The notes: generated by a model not told the origin, from the sequence alone. DNA of 64,000 bases from Cepaea nemoralis (GCA_014155875.1 JACEFZ010012596.1:186001-250000), one strand, 5' to 3'. Shown: positions 35,579 to 47,097, numbered from the stretch's first letter. Program-made: numbers and translations.

Positions 35579-37675
35579 ATGTCAGAGGATGAATACCAAT
35601 CACATTTCTGGGGCACAAATCAATACAAATGGTTGCTAGATTTTTTTGATAGTACACGGGCACAAAACAAAGCAGCTTGTAATATAAACCATGACTTAAT
35701 ACATGATTGGACACAACAATTTGAAAAGAAAATGCAAGACTACAAAATCCTAAAAGATTATTGGGGTGTATGGTACAGAGGACACTTACCAATAAAACAC
35801 AAAAAACTTCAAGAGATTATACCTGATTTGTCAAGGACAGACTATGAATATTATAAAACAAGGATATTAAAACACTATATAAACTCTTTCGAGACTCTAA
35901 AAATAGAGGTACAAAATTTGAAACCAGCCACAGACAAATCATTCACCCAGTATATAAGGGAAATAGAAGAATCTTTCAGAAAACTAACATTTGAAATTAA
36001 ACATACAGACAACAATCAAGGAATAATAAATTTCTTGTTAGTGGAAAAATTAAAAGCAACACTCCCAGCCGAATGCAGAAAATATTTAGAAGAACACAAC
36101 ACAGAACCTATCAAAAACTTACTAGAAAAATGCCGCGAATATTACAACCAAAGTATATACCTGGTTAAGAACACTCAACAGAAAAGTACTGTGAAAGCAA
36201 CGGCATCTGCAGCCACAGATTGTCAAAACAAATCACAGAAAACAAAACCAGTACTGTGCAAACATTGTAGCACTCCACATACAGAAAATGGAATATGCGA
36301 TAAGAATCCCACTTATCAAGAATACCTGAATACTATTATAGCACAAAAACTGGGGAAGGTAAATCAAAGGAAATATAGAACAAAATGTCATTTTTGCCTC
36401 GCGTATGGCCACAGGCGTTTTGAATGTGAAGGAGTAAAAAGAATACAGAAAGCAAAAGCAAATGCAGCCATAAACATTACAACAGACAGTTCAGCAAAGA
36501 ACTTAGAAAAAGTGAACATCACAGAAACGAAAACAAGACCAAACACTACAAATTCAGAACAGACTGAGTTTTACCCATCAGACTTTGTACCATATTTCAA
36601 TAATGTTGTTAACATCACTCAGCCTCATTCCTTATTAAAAGAATGTAATGCTCAACAAGAAAGTGAGGAAATGAACAAAACCTCCAGACTGTCGGTAGGA
36701 AAACTAACATTCCATGAGGGATACATTAATGACACAGTATGCACATGTGTACGCGACACAGGGTCCTGTCTTATCGGTCTTCGGAAGACCCTAGCTGATC
36801 CTAAAGACTACCTAGATGAGTACATCTATTGCAGAACTGTTTCAGGGACAATAGAGAAATATCCTATGGCATGGGCCAATATAAAATCACCTTTCCTATC
36901 AGGCAGAGTAACTTGCGCATTATTAGACAATCCATGCTGTGATTTATTAATTGGAAATGTATTAAATGTAATAGACCACACAGAGTCCACAACCCAGACA
37001 CGGCAGAAAGTTAACACTACAACAAACACTGCCTTAACTACACCATTCATCATACAACAACATGATGAACAGACCAAAGTACCACACCATACCAACTTGA
37101 TTACCATCTCACAACAAGAAAAAACAGAAACTGGTGTGTATCATCAAAGAAAAGAAGGTACAGATAACAAGCATTTCACAAGGGCGAGAAAAGATCACAA
37201 AACATCATGGTACATACTATACCTCCTGTACCCCCTGCTAACTACACACATGCCCAAGTACACACAATGGATGGTTCTACTCGCACTACTCATGTTAAAT
37301 GCAAAACAAATGTCTTCACAAACAATTTTATTCACACATCATCATGACGCAACACAGATGATATTACTCATGACAAACCAGCTAACTTTGTTACTTATAT
37401 CATTACTGGTGAACCAAAGTTTGTTGTTACCACGGATAAACACTATGTCAAATCAACTCAGACACATACGTATGCTGAACAATGTAAATCATCAGTCGGT
37501 GGAATTACTGACAAAAATCAGCAACAAATTACCCTACATATTTTGGAAAATATACACAAATTGCAGAAAAGTGTACAAACATGCACGATTACAGTTCAAA
37601 ACTATACATGGTGTATTATTATTATTTGAACTATTGGATGTATACACACATGTACGAGTGCAGGTTTGGAGATAG
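35579..37675 (+). CDS. gag-pro: Gag-protease polyprotein with hydrophobic C-terminal extension, 698 aa, copy 1
   Basis: Starts at ATG 35579. Residues 1-215 are an alpha-helical Gag capsid-like region. C227-C230-H234-C240 and C270-x2-C273-x4-H278-x4-C283 form a zinc-finger-like pair, the second a standard zinc knuckle. The aspartic protease has DTG at 393-395 and CDLLIGN at 454-460. The protease is fused in frame with Gag. After about residue 540 the protein becomes hydrophobic (WYILYLLYPLL, then from M558 MPKYTQWMVLLALLML), like a signal peptide or membrane anchor. From about 37345 an overlapping frame looks more protein-like, so the last 110 residues may be out of register. No RT follows. 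Confidence 0.9.
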   Translation: MSEDEYQSHFWGTNQYKWLLDFFDSTRAQNKAACNINHDLIHDWTQQFEKKMQDYKILKDYWGVWYRGHLPIKHKKLQEIIPDLSRTDYEYYKTRILKHYINSFETLKIEVQNLKPATDKSFTQYIREIEESFRKLTFEIKHTDNNQGIINFLLVEKLKATLPAECRKYLEEHNTEPIKNLLEKCREYYNQSIYLVKNTQQKSTVKATASAATDCQNKSQKTKPVLCKHCSTPHTENGICDKNPTYQEYLNTIIAQKLGKVNQRKYRTKCHFCLAYGHRRFECEGVKRIQKAKANAAINITTDSSAKNLEKVNITETKTRPNTTNSEQTEFYPSDFVPYFNNVVNITQPHSLLKECNAQQESEEMNKTSRLSVGKLTFHEGYINDTVCTCVRDTGSCLIGLRKTLADPKDYLDEYIYCRTVSGTIEKYPMAWANIKSPFLSGRVTCALLDNPCCDLLIGNVLNVIDHTESTTQTRQKVNTTTNTALTTPFIIQQHDEQTKVPHHTNLITISQQEKTETGVYHQRKEGTDNKHFTRARKDHKTSWYILYLLYPLLTTHMPKYTQWMVLLALLMLNAKQMSSQTILFTHHHDATQMILLMTNQLTLLLISLLVNQSLLLPRINTMSNQLRHIRMLNNVNHQSVELLTKISNKLPYIFWKIYTNCRKVYKHARLQFKTIHGVLLLFELLDVYTHVRVQVWR

Positions 37676-38170
37676 CACTCAAAATGATCTCAACATGAAA
37701 TTTGAAAATCCCCACCCTTCGGAAAATTAATTTTAACCGTACCCCACTTTATATCCTTAGATCGAGTAACTCCAGAGTTGCCTTGTCTGCTGTACGACTC
37801 CAGCGCTATGATACTAGCACACTCCATTGTATAGACCAACATAAAAGTTCCTTCAACGTGAAAAGTGTCATCGACAGAACAGTAAGACTCAACATGTGAT
37901 TTCAGGTATCAAACAGTAAGATATACCCATATTGACTTTGTTTCAAACGAGTATCTACAGAATCCACCTTTTGAAATCGACTAACAACGACAAGAACTTC
38001 ACAAGTACAGACACTCATTTCCAGTGAACAGTTTAATGAACCAGATGCCAACCTACAAACTATGGCAAAGACAGTCACAGACAGACGCACTATTTTTTTG
38101 CATGTGCGAATTCCAGCAATTTTACAGAACGGATTTACAAATTGTCCAAACTTGGTGAAAAGTCTTAATC
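37345..38170 (+). pseudogene. possible remnant of a third LTR-element gene (envelope-like?)
   Basis: Downstream of the signal-peptide-like stretch, a frame different from gag-pro stays open from about 37345 to 37627 and, after two stops, again to 37899. It is polar, with cysteines and an NYT glycosylation site. Another frame is open to about 38010. The position after pro/pol and behind a signal-like sequence is where an envelope gene would be. I could not identify a fusion peptide or anchor. This is inference and may be wrong. Confidence 0.3.
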
Positions 38171-39260
38171 ACTATACAGAAGGGAAGACAATATCATGAT
38201 ATACAGAATACGTCAATAATCGGGTCAGAAAGAAGAAATGCCAAACATTCCAGCACCGCAATGAACATTGACCACTGGTAATTTAATTCCGTGTGCATAA
38301 CTTTTGCAGGACAAGAACAGTATCCTATACGTGCATAAAGGCAGCGACGATGAATATTTTATTGTAAATGTATTAACTGCATGACATTCAATGTCTAATT
38401 TTATTATTATAATAGTTAGTATTGTTAGAATGTGATATGTACATATAAGCGTAAGTACAGTGTGAAAGGTATAAGTTGTAATGCTGAGAATGAACGCCTG
38501 GCAATCCCAATACGCGAGTGTTACCAAACTTGCTTTCGCGTATGGTGGATAGCCCGACGAATGACGCTTAGCAATAGTGGTACAAAATTAACATCATAAT
38601 AGTGTAACAAGAAGGAACATACCAACAGGGTGATGCCAACCAAATAGATTAATAAGAACTCTCCATAACAGCAAACGAGGTGTACCCAAAAAGGGAAACA
38701 ACTCACGGCCTGACATTAGATGAGGTAAGGGGGACTATGACATACATGAAGTATATTCGAACCATGACCACAACATTGACATAGCGTGCTCATAAAGAAT
38801 CGATTAGTGTGCATTAAATAGAGACGAGGGGAACCACGTCTGAATAGAGATAAAATTTAAGAATGCTGTAAGAGGAAGTTGTAGCCTTATTCGAGGCGTA
38901 AACCAATGGAGAATCCTTAAACCAGCATAGCCACAATAACTATGAGATGATAATGCACAGACGATCGATTGGGAAACATGAACAGAATGTAATGTCACGG
39001 ATTGGGGGTTGAAGAATATAACGAGGTATGACAAGTAGACCCAACCAAAACATTTGTCACGCCACGACAAAACCTTGAGAGAAACCTCAATACTGAAAAA
39101 GAGAGAACAATAGTGATAGTTGATCTCGGAAAAGACCAAAGTAAGAAGATACGCACGCGTATACTTAGGATCATACAATCCCCTGACAAGGTTAGAAAGA
39201 GGTAACAAGAACAACAACAGAATGTGCCACATTTCTAATGGAAAGTGCCACATTGTTTGT
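38171..39260 (+). other. 3' internal region of the LTR element, copy 1
   Basis: About 1.1 kb with only short frames. A 149-codon minus-strand frame (39253-38804) has no recognisable domain and is probably chance. The same holds for copy 2 (52150-53240). Confidence 0.45.
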
Positions 39261-39272
39261 GCGGGGGGAGAG

Positions 39273-39888
39273 TGTCAGGGTCTTATATGTGAGTAATAGT
39301 GTAAGTGCCGGTATGTAAGCGAGAGTCAGTGTAAGCATAGCTGAGGTCAAGGGCAGTAAGAGACACCACGGCTTGGCTGACGGGAGGTCAGGCGAGAAGT
39401 CCGTGGACAGACCCACGTGATGTGGGAAGGTCAAGGAGGAGAGAATCAGTGTGTGTGAGACAGCGAATAGAGACGGACGTGTGGAGATCTAGAGAGCGAT
39501 AGAACGATAGAACGATAGTGTTTGTGACGGATAGATGGAGATGAACGTTGTGTATTGATATTCGAGGAATGTACTAACTGTGATATGTGCGGGATGATGT
39601 GAAGTTGTGATTGCGAATGATCATACGGGCGACAGTGTAAAGATCGCCATTGTGAGCTAGCGCGTGGCTGCTGGTGTTAAACGATTGTTTTGGTGTTGAA
39701 CGATTGTTTGAGCGGGAAGTGCGACCATGTTGTCAGCCTGTAATATATTGTAATAAATGTTGTTCAGGAGATAGCTCCTGCGAGTTTCCGATTGCATTCA
39801 TGTGTTATTACTATATGTGTCGTAGATGTTGTAATTTGCCTGTCCAAGTCCAGTGAGCTAGAAGGAGAAAATAGTTAGGACTCTGACA
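39273..39888 (+). repeat. 3' LTR, copy 1
   Basis: Shares sequence variants with the 3' LTR of copy 2 rather than with its own 5' LTR (for example GGCTTGGCTGACGG here, GGCTTGGCTAACGG in both 5' LTRs). The element was therefore inserted before the unit was duplicated. Confidence 0.92.
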
Positions 39889-40586
39889 GGTATAATCAAG
39901 TATGATGGTGCAACTTCTGAAGAATTTGAAATCAAGAGTGGAGTTAAGCAAGGTTGTGTACTAGCTCCCACCCTCTTTGGAATATACTTTTCACTTCTAC
40001 TGAAATATGACTTTCGTGATCAGGATGGTGGTATATACATTCATTACGCTCAGATGGCGGCCTTTACAATGCTCAAATAGTGAAGGCCAAGACCAAAATT
40101 AGGAGGGTACTGATCAGAGAGTTGCTTTTTGCAGATGATGCTGCAGTTACGACCCACTCTGAGGAAGAATTGCAATGTCTACTATCTGCATTCTCCAATG
40201 CTTGTTCTGAATTTGGTTTAACAATTAGCAAAAAGAAGACACAGATTATGTCACAAGGTGCACATGGGGTAACATCAATCTTTATTGACGACGCCGAACT
40301 AGAGATGGTAGACCATTTTACATATCTAGGATCAGTGGTAAATAGCAAATTATCCCTAGATCAGGAAATCAACATCCGGATTGGTAAGGCAGCAACAACA
40401 ATGAACAGGTTAACAAAAAGAGTCTGGGAGAACAGGAAGCTTACTGCAAAAACAAAAGTCCTTGTCTATCAAGCCTGTGTCCTTAGTACTCTTCTTTATG
40501 GCAGTGAAACCTGGACAACTTACTCACACCAAGAGAAACATTTAAACAGCTTTCATATGCGGTGTCTGCGAAGAAATCTTGGTATT
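39889..40586 (+). pseudogene. LINE-b RT, 3' segment, copy 1
   Basis: Continues the LINE after the LTR element: GVKQGCVLAPTLFG, then FADD (near 40130), YLGSVV and LLYGSETWTTYS. A one-base loss near 40046, private to copy 1, breaks the frame. It is cut near 40586, after RCLRRNLGI, by the 3' end of LINE-c. Confidence 0.88.
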
Positions 40587-42666
40587 GTTTTGTTTGTTGT
40601 TTGTCCATCAAGAATGATGATGACCATTCACTTCATCCAGTGGGGTTGAAGGTATGGAGCCGTGGGTTCTAAGATGGCTGATAAGGCCTATTTTGGCTCG
40701 AAATGTTCTTTGACAATGTGGGCAAGGAATGCTTGACGTTTCTGGAGGAGGATTTCCTGCAGTGGTTTTTCTGTCCTGCCTTTTCTTCACAGATCTTGCA
40801 GTCCTAGTTGCCTCACATATGACTGCACCCTTCCGTAATGATGCACGCCACGAATTTCGGTCTCTGGCTGCAGCCTCCCAGGTGTCATGATGAATTCCAA
40901 AAGCCTTCAGTAACATTTTCAGAGTGTCTTTAAAGCGTTCCCTCTGGCCACCTTGGGAGCGTTTACCACAACGCAGTTCGCTGTAAAAAAATTCGTTTAG
41001 GGAGCCTTTGATCTGGCATGCGAGTCAAGTGACCAGCCCAGCGAATCTGATTCTTCATCAGTAGAGTGTGGATACTGGGCATGGATGCTCTTTCTAGGAC
41101 TTCAGTGTCTGGAATCTTGTCTTGCCATTTAATCTTCAGTAGCTTCCTTAGGCAGACTGTGTGGAAGTGGTTTAATTTCCTAGCGTGTCGCTGATAAACA
41201 GTCCAGGTTTCACAAGCATATAGCACTGTGTATAATATAACTGCTTTGTAGACTTTTAGCTTTGTTTGCAGGCTTATTCCAGTTCTGTCCCATACATTCT
41301 TGTACAGTCTGCCAAAGGCCGCACTGGCCTTGGAGATTCTTGCATTCACTTCGTCATCAATTGTGGCAGCTTGTGACACAGTGCTGCCAAGATAGGTGAA
41401 TTTGTCCACAACACTTAGTCTATGATCATTCACTTTGATATTCGGCACAGTATGATTATTCCCTGGAGCTGGCTGGTTAATAACTACAGTCTTCTCCAAG
41501 TTGATATTGAGCCCAAAGTTGGCACAGCCATGTGAGAAAGATGAAACATTATGATGCATGTCCGCCTCTGAGTTGGCGTACTGAGCGCAATCATCTGCAA
41601 ACAGGAGCTCTCTGACGGTGTCGCTGTTAATTTTGGTTTTAGCTTTCAGCCTTCTGAGATTGAATAACTTTCCATCCATACGGTAGTTGATGTCTATTCC
41701 AATGTCGTCGTTCTCGAAGGCATTCATCAGCATGGCTGAAAATATGAGGCTGAACAGTGTTGGTGCCAGGACACATCCTTTTTTCACTCCATTGGTGACA
41801 GGAAAGGGTTCAGACAGTTCGCAATTTTCCTGTACTCTTGCCTGCATGCCGTCATGAAATAGCCGCACTATTTGGACAAACTTTCGTGGACAGCCATATT
41901 TTGCCATAATCTTCCACAGTCCTTCTCTGCTGACTGTATCAAAAGCCTTGGTAAGGTCAATGAAAGTGGAGAACATTTCGCAGGTCTGTTCCTGACATTT
42001 CTCTTGCAGCTGCCTTGCAGCGAAAATCATGTCAACAGTTCCACGTTCTTTTCTGAAGCCACACTGACTCTCAGGAAGAAGACTTTGATCGAGATAGGCT
42101 GTGAGGCGATTGAGAACAATTCTGGCGAATATCTTCCCTGCAATTGAAAGCAAGGAGATGCCACGGTGGTTGTCACAGGATTGGCGGTTTCCTTTACGTT
42201 TGTAAAGGTGGACTATTGACGCGTCCTTGAAATCTTGTGGCATGATCTCGTTCACCCATATGTTTGTAAAGACTTGGTGAAGCTGCTGTGTTAGGACCGG
42301 CCCACCTGCCTTGTTTATCTCTGCTGGGATGGAGTCAGGACCAGGTGCCTTGCCGCTGGAGAGTTGCTGGATGGCTTTGTTTACTTCCACTATGTTTGGC
42401 AGGTCATCAAGTGTCTCATTGGTAGGAACTTGAGGAAGGCAGTTGATGGTTTCATCATCGAAGAAGGAAGTTGCATTTAAGATGTTGCTGAAATGCTCTG
42501 CCCAGCGTTGAAGGATTTCTTTCTTATCGGTGATCAATGTTCCCCCATCTGCACTAAGGAGGGGAACTATGCCTGGTGATGTAGGACCATAGACCGCTTT
42601 CAGTGAGTCGTGGACGTTTTTCATATCGTGTCTGTCAGCAAAGCCCTGAATTTCATCAGCTTTGTT
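40587..42666 (-). pseudogene. LINE-c, 5'-truncated RT, copy 1
   Basis: Minus-strand endonuclease-type LINE of a different family. The main frame is 42624-40963, with GKAPGPDSIPAEI, LYKRKGNRQSC, FIDLTKAFDTVSREG, GVKKGCVLAPTLF, FADD, YLGSTV and VLYACETW. A T-run near 40990 causes a frameshift. The C-terminal frame (40916-40608) ends in a C2H2 finger CPHCQRTFRAKIGLISHLRTH. The 3' tail is ACAAAC-like. There is no endonuclease domain: it is truncated at the point where LINE-d or the TNFR intron begins. Confidence 0.9.
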
Positions 42667-45125
42667 AGTTAGTTAGTTAGTCGACAGATCATCCTCGTTG
42701 CATATCGGACCATTCAGTCCATAAGTGCTCGGATCCCCTCATCAGCAAATCCCGCAGCGTGTAGCGGCTAACGACGCCAGTTCTGTGTTGGTTTAGCAAT
42801 CTTCTTTGGCTTCCTGCGTAGTGTTCTTGTTTGGCCACCCCTCTTTTAATATGCTGCTCTCGCAGTCTGGCCATTGTTGTAGATTCACAGTCATCACTTG
42901 GTTCTTGCAAAAGTCTCACTTCTCGTAGAGCATTCAGAATGTCAGCCTGGTCCATGGCGCGTCCGCCCTCCACAGTAGCCTCACCTGCGAGCTTGTCAGC
43001 CCGCTCATTTCCTTGTACTCCCTGCATGCCCTGGCACGAAGATGAAACTAATCTTTGCCAGCCGAGACCGCTCCAGAGGCAGCAACCATTCTCTTCGGAT
43101 CGACCCCGCCTCTATCCTCTTGATCATGTTCATTGAGTCGCTAAGGAAACAAGCCCTAGTGAATGTCTGTGTCTCGAGCCATGTTATTGCTTTACTTACT
43201 GCCATGACTTCCATGGTCAGGCTACTTGTGGTTTCAGTGAAAGCACCAGAGTCCTCCTTCACAATTCTCCCTCGGGCCCGAGCTGTAAAGGCCCATGAGC
43301 TTCTTACATGTCGGACGACCGACCCATCTGTGTTGATGACCGCGTCACTGTCTAGCGAATTCTCGAAAATCAACGCTTGTACTTCAGCCTCCACAGCAGC
43401 CGGATTTTCTTGTCTGCATTTTCTATCTAGTTGGATGCAAACTGAAAAGGATGTGCAGAAGTCTGTTGGCACTTGCACCCACTCCTCGCCAGGTTCTAAG
43501 TCCTCCAGTGAACACACCTGTTGAAGAATGTCTTCGGCTTGACCCATCCACGACCGTCCTCTTTTTAACCTGCTGCCCTTCACCTTCCTAATTTCACTAT
43601 GCAGTGGATGCTGTGTGTTTGCGTTAATTCTAAGGTAGGCGCGTGCCCTGCAAACTTGCATTCTCTCTTCAATGGTTGGAAAATCAAGAAGGTAGTGCAT
43701 CGCCCTGCATGCTGTATCTCTTGTACGTCCAAGAATAATGCGCATAGCTTCATTCTGTATCCTTTCCATCCTTTCTATCTGCTTATGGCTGACAGTCAGG
43801 ATTGCCATTGCATACTCCAAAACAGACATGACCAGCCCCTCGTACAGAAGACTTGGATGGCGCTGCTCACAGTTTGCTGCCGCCATCACCCGCATCGCTG
43901 CTGCCAAACCCCGCTTGGCCTTTGTTATCACCTGGTCTATGTGCACATTATAAGCAAGGCTTCGATCAAACCGTATCCCCAGGTAATTCATTGCCTGCGT
44001 TCTTTCCACCGTCTCTGAACACAGCATTACAGTTGGTGTTGGATTGTTGACAATATGATTATTCAACGAGAACCAAGTCACTGTTGCCTTTGTTGGGTTG
44101 ACCATTGCCCCAGCTTCATCACACCAAGTACTTAAGCGATTGAGTTCGGTTTGTAGTTCCACAGCAACCTCCTCTCTATCCTTACCCTGACGATACACTA
44201 AAACATCATCGGCATATGACAATGTCCTGCCAGGTCCAGTGATCTGCTCACTGGTGATTCTCACTGTGTAGGCGTTGAACAGTACCGGAGATAATGGTGA
44301 TCCCTGTGGTAGGCCAGGATATATTGTTGTTGGTTCCGACGTCCAACTGCCACATCTAAAAACTACTTTCCGTTGGAAGAGGGCTGCAGCGATCCAACTA
44401 AGGAGGAATGGACTTACGTTTAGTTCAAGAAGCTGAAACATTAAAAAATCCAGTGGTACTCTGTTGTATGCGTCCTCAAGATCAATCGCTGCAGCAACGG
44501 TTTCAGTGCCTGAGTGGAAACCTTCATAGACATCATGGGCAAAGACTGCTGCATTGGTCCAGGTTTCTCTTTTTGGACGGTACCCACCCAGGGTAGGTGG
44601 GAAAACACCTTGCCTCTCTAGTTGGCTTGATATTTTCCTGGCAATTACCTTCTCCAGCAGCTTGCCTATTGTATTCTGCATGGTTATAATTCGATATCCC
44701 TGAATTTTTTTGTGGTCTTTGTCAGGCTTCGGCAAGGGAATCAGATAGCTGTGTAACCATTCCTCCTTGATGCTAGCACTCCCTATACTGTTGTTGTACA
44801 TGTCTGCTAGTTTCTCTAGCTCATTGTCGGTACACCTATTTATGTCGTCGTATCTTATGCCATCAGGACCTGGAGCACTGTTTTTTGATCGTCGAAGCAC
44901 AGACTTGATTTCTTTCACTGTCACTGTGTCTTCATCCGAAGTGTTCTGGGCCTTGCATCTGTCTGAGGTGACCTCCTTGGCCAGATTCCGGCCTCCCATG
45001 TCTGTCTGGTTGCTCTGCTCAAGGTAGCGTTCAAAGAGGGCTTTGCCCTTGTCCTCGTCAGTCCTCTGCCAGATGAGGTCAGCACCTTGGAAGTCAGAAA
45101 TGCTCTTATTCTTGACTACTTTGTT
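42660..45125 (-). mobile_element. LINE-d insertion (RNase H type) with CTTTGTT target duplication
   Basis: Body 42667-45118. The 7-bp CTTTGTT lies at both ends (42660-42666, 45119-45125) and occurs once at the empty site in copy 2 (56606-56612). On the minus strand the 3' tail is (CTAA)n. The coding frame (to 43005, then 43027-42689) has APGPDGIRYDDI, LIPLPKPDKDHKK, GLPQGSPLSPVLFN, YADD, and RNase H (NTDGSVV, EVMAVSKAI, LSDSMNM, then GNERADKLAG in a shifted frame near 43015). 5'-truncated, one frameshift. Same family as 28430-30490. Confidence 0.92.
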
Positions 45126-45149
45126 GTAAAGAATGAATACTGCACTTAC

Positions 45150-45164
45150 AGAAAGGAATCCACC
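45150..45164 (-). other. candidate 15-nt microexon, copy 2
   Basis: Identical splice signals to copy 1. LINE-d begins 25 bases beyond the equivalent 3' side, so any downstream exon must be spliced across it. Confidence 0.4.
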
Positions 45165-45247
45165 CTGTAGTTGTAGTAAAGAAACATGCAAGTTGAAAGA
45201 AACTAACAAGAAGACATGAGAATCTTGAAATTCTCGTGTGTACTCAC

Positions 45248-46103
45248 CTGTCAGTCCATCCGTATAAGTGGAGTCAGTGGTGTCAGAGAGGGGCACACAG
45301 ACTGGACCTGTGTTATTGTCACTGACTGTCATCTCAGGTCTGTCACAACAAACTGTGTCGTGGTCACTTGTACAGTTTCTGCTAACAAACTGACAGCTAT
45401 GACATTGGGAACAATCATCATCAGATAGAGGAGATTCATGAGGAGAGTGTCTGAAATATCCAGACTTACAATCAACGATTGCTGGATGAGTGCTGTTACA
45501 GGCCTGGAGAAGTAATCTACAAGAGTTATTGCCCATTTTCTGACACAGTTTACACTCTATGTTGTTATGAGAATCCTCAGACATGTACGTATCTGGGGGA
45601 CATGGAAAACACTGTTTATAATGTGGACTATAATACTGTCCTTGCGTGCAAAGGATTGGCTTCTCTTCGCAGACATAAACATTATCTTTGTTCAGGACAG
45701 CCTCATATCTTGGATTGTCACAACAGATTGTATCATAAAATTTCTCACAAAGTCGTGTGGGGTTCTCACATTCCGAGCATTTTACACACTGATCTGACTG
45801 ATACGGGGCTTTCGCCATTCTTCTGTAGAGGCCATTTCTACAATAAATTACAGTGTCATGTTTTATATTACATTCTGTGACTAGAACCTCCACTTCAGGA
45901 TCAATGAGTCGTGTACAGTTGAAGCACTCCAGCTGTGTGTGCCAGTGGTCAGTCATGTAAGTTACCCCATCCTGGCAAAGTGGACACACTTCCAGGCCAG
46001 GCATTACTTTCAAGAGATGTGTCCCTTTAGGGCAAATATGACTGGGAACAGCACTGGACCCAACCACAGATGCCACCAAAACTAATACCAACACAATATA
46101 CAT
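45248..46103 (-). CDS. TNFR-like cysteine-rich receptor, first exon, copy 2
   Basis: Same exon as 31267-32122 at offset 13981, with intact ATG, signal peptide, all cysteines and donor. Replacements include LCEKFYD for LCEGFYD and VSRNCTSD for VGRKCTSD. The open frame continues without a stop through the intron and into LINE-d as far as 43005 (1032 codons), but the donor and microexon sites are intact, so I treat this as readthrough rather than a fusion gene. Confidence 0.8.
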
Positions 46104-46156
46104 GGCAATAGCTTGTAGTCCGAAACCACCAACGCCTCTTCAACTTCTGGAACCCT

Positions 46157-46412
46157 TTATGGCTACTTCAACTACAAGTTTGTAGCTATTCAATAAAAGC
46201 ACACCCAAATTATGTCACCTTATATGGTTACTTCAACCAAAACTGTGTAGTAATTCACTGAAATCAGTCACAAATAATGTTATCTTGTATGGTTACTTTA
46301 GCCAAAGCTGTATAGCAATTAACTGAAATCATACACAGATTATGTCACCTTGTATGGCTACTTTAGCCAAACATGTAGTAATTTACTGAAATTATTCACA
46401 CATTCTGTCTCC
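46157..46412. repeat. 64-bp tandem repeat upstream of the TNFR-like exon, copy 2
   Basis: Four units, near-identical to 32176-32431. Confidence 0.85.
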
Positions 46413-46998
46413 ATGTTGGTGATAATTGTTTTAAATCAATAATTCTCTGGTCACATGTACTCAACCATGCTATCTCTTTACAACAGTAATTACTAAAATA
46501 ATTATTTAAACTGACATTATTTAATATATAATGTGTCTTCCAAATTGAAAACCTATTATGTTGAATAGCACGTTCTATTAGGAAACAAATTATAAATCTT
46601 GCTTTTCTCTCTTACTGGCTGCTTGCTACTCAAACAGCATCTGAATCCTTATGCATTCAGGTGAGGCTTGCTTCATCTAGAAAAATTCCATCCAAGGTAC
46701 CGGACTCTATCTACCCGTGGCAAGGTTTTCTTTCGCTAAGAATGTTGCCAGGTCTATGGTCGGATGGCTTATTCTTTGTGGTAGTCGATTCACGAACTCG
46801 GTCGGCTCGGCATGTTCGGCCTGTTAGTTCCAAATTAGCGAGAGGATGTTAAGGTGCGCAATGTACATTGTGTTCTATGATTGTTCTATCAACTACCTGT
46901 GTTGAGTAAGGAGAACGTGATCATGTTCTGACTACTTACTATACCACATCGTTCACAACATGGAATCCAAACACGTATGTTCCAGTTTGAGAGAGTCG

Positions 46999-46999
<1 letters not shown>

Positions 47000-47056
<57 letters not shown>

Positions 47057-47061
47057 GCACG

Positions 47062-47097
<36 letters not shown>
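47000..47097. repeat. (CA)n microsatellite, copy 2
   Basis: Shorter than copy 1. Retains the CGCA interruption. Further CA runs follow to about 47505. Confidence 0.95.

Larger units (their letters stand above)
34595..39888 (+). mobile_element. LTR retrotransposon with gag-pro but no pol, copy 1
   Basis: 616-bp LTRs (34595-35210, 39273-39888) with perfect TGTCAG...CTGACA ends, about six differences between them, a 5-bp target duplication GGTAT (34590-34594, 39889-39893) and a polypurine tract GCGGGGGGAGAG (39261-39272). The site without insertion is visible in copy 3 at about 60069-60073. The internal 4.06 kb encodes Gag and protease only. There is no RT, RNase H or integrase, so mobility must have depended on another element. 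Confidence 0.95.
31141..45121. repeat. tandem duplication unit, copy 1
   Basis: Aligned to copy 2 (45122 onward) at a constant offset of 13981 bases over the TNFR exon, its upstream region and most of the LINE/LTR cluster. It contains LINE-b, the LTR element and LINE-c, plus LINE-d, which is private to this copy. Confidence 0.93.

Noticed and set aside
38804..39253. 149-codon minus-strand frame in the LTR element (also 52783-53232)
   Set aside because: No motif, opposite to the element's sense. Its conservation between copies is explained by duplication of the unit.
43005..46103. Receptor-reverse transcriptase fusion gene
   Set aside because: The splice donor at 45248 and the microexon sites are intact, and LINE-d is an insertion with its own target duplication. 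Read-through is kept only as a testable curiosity.
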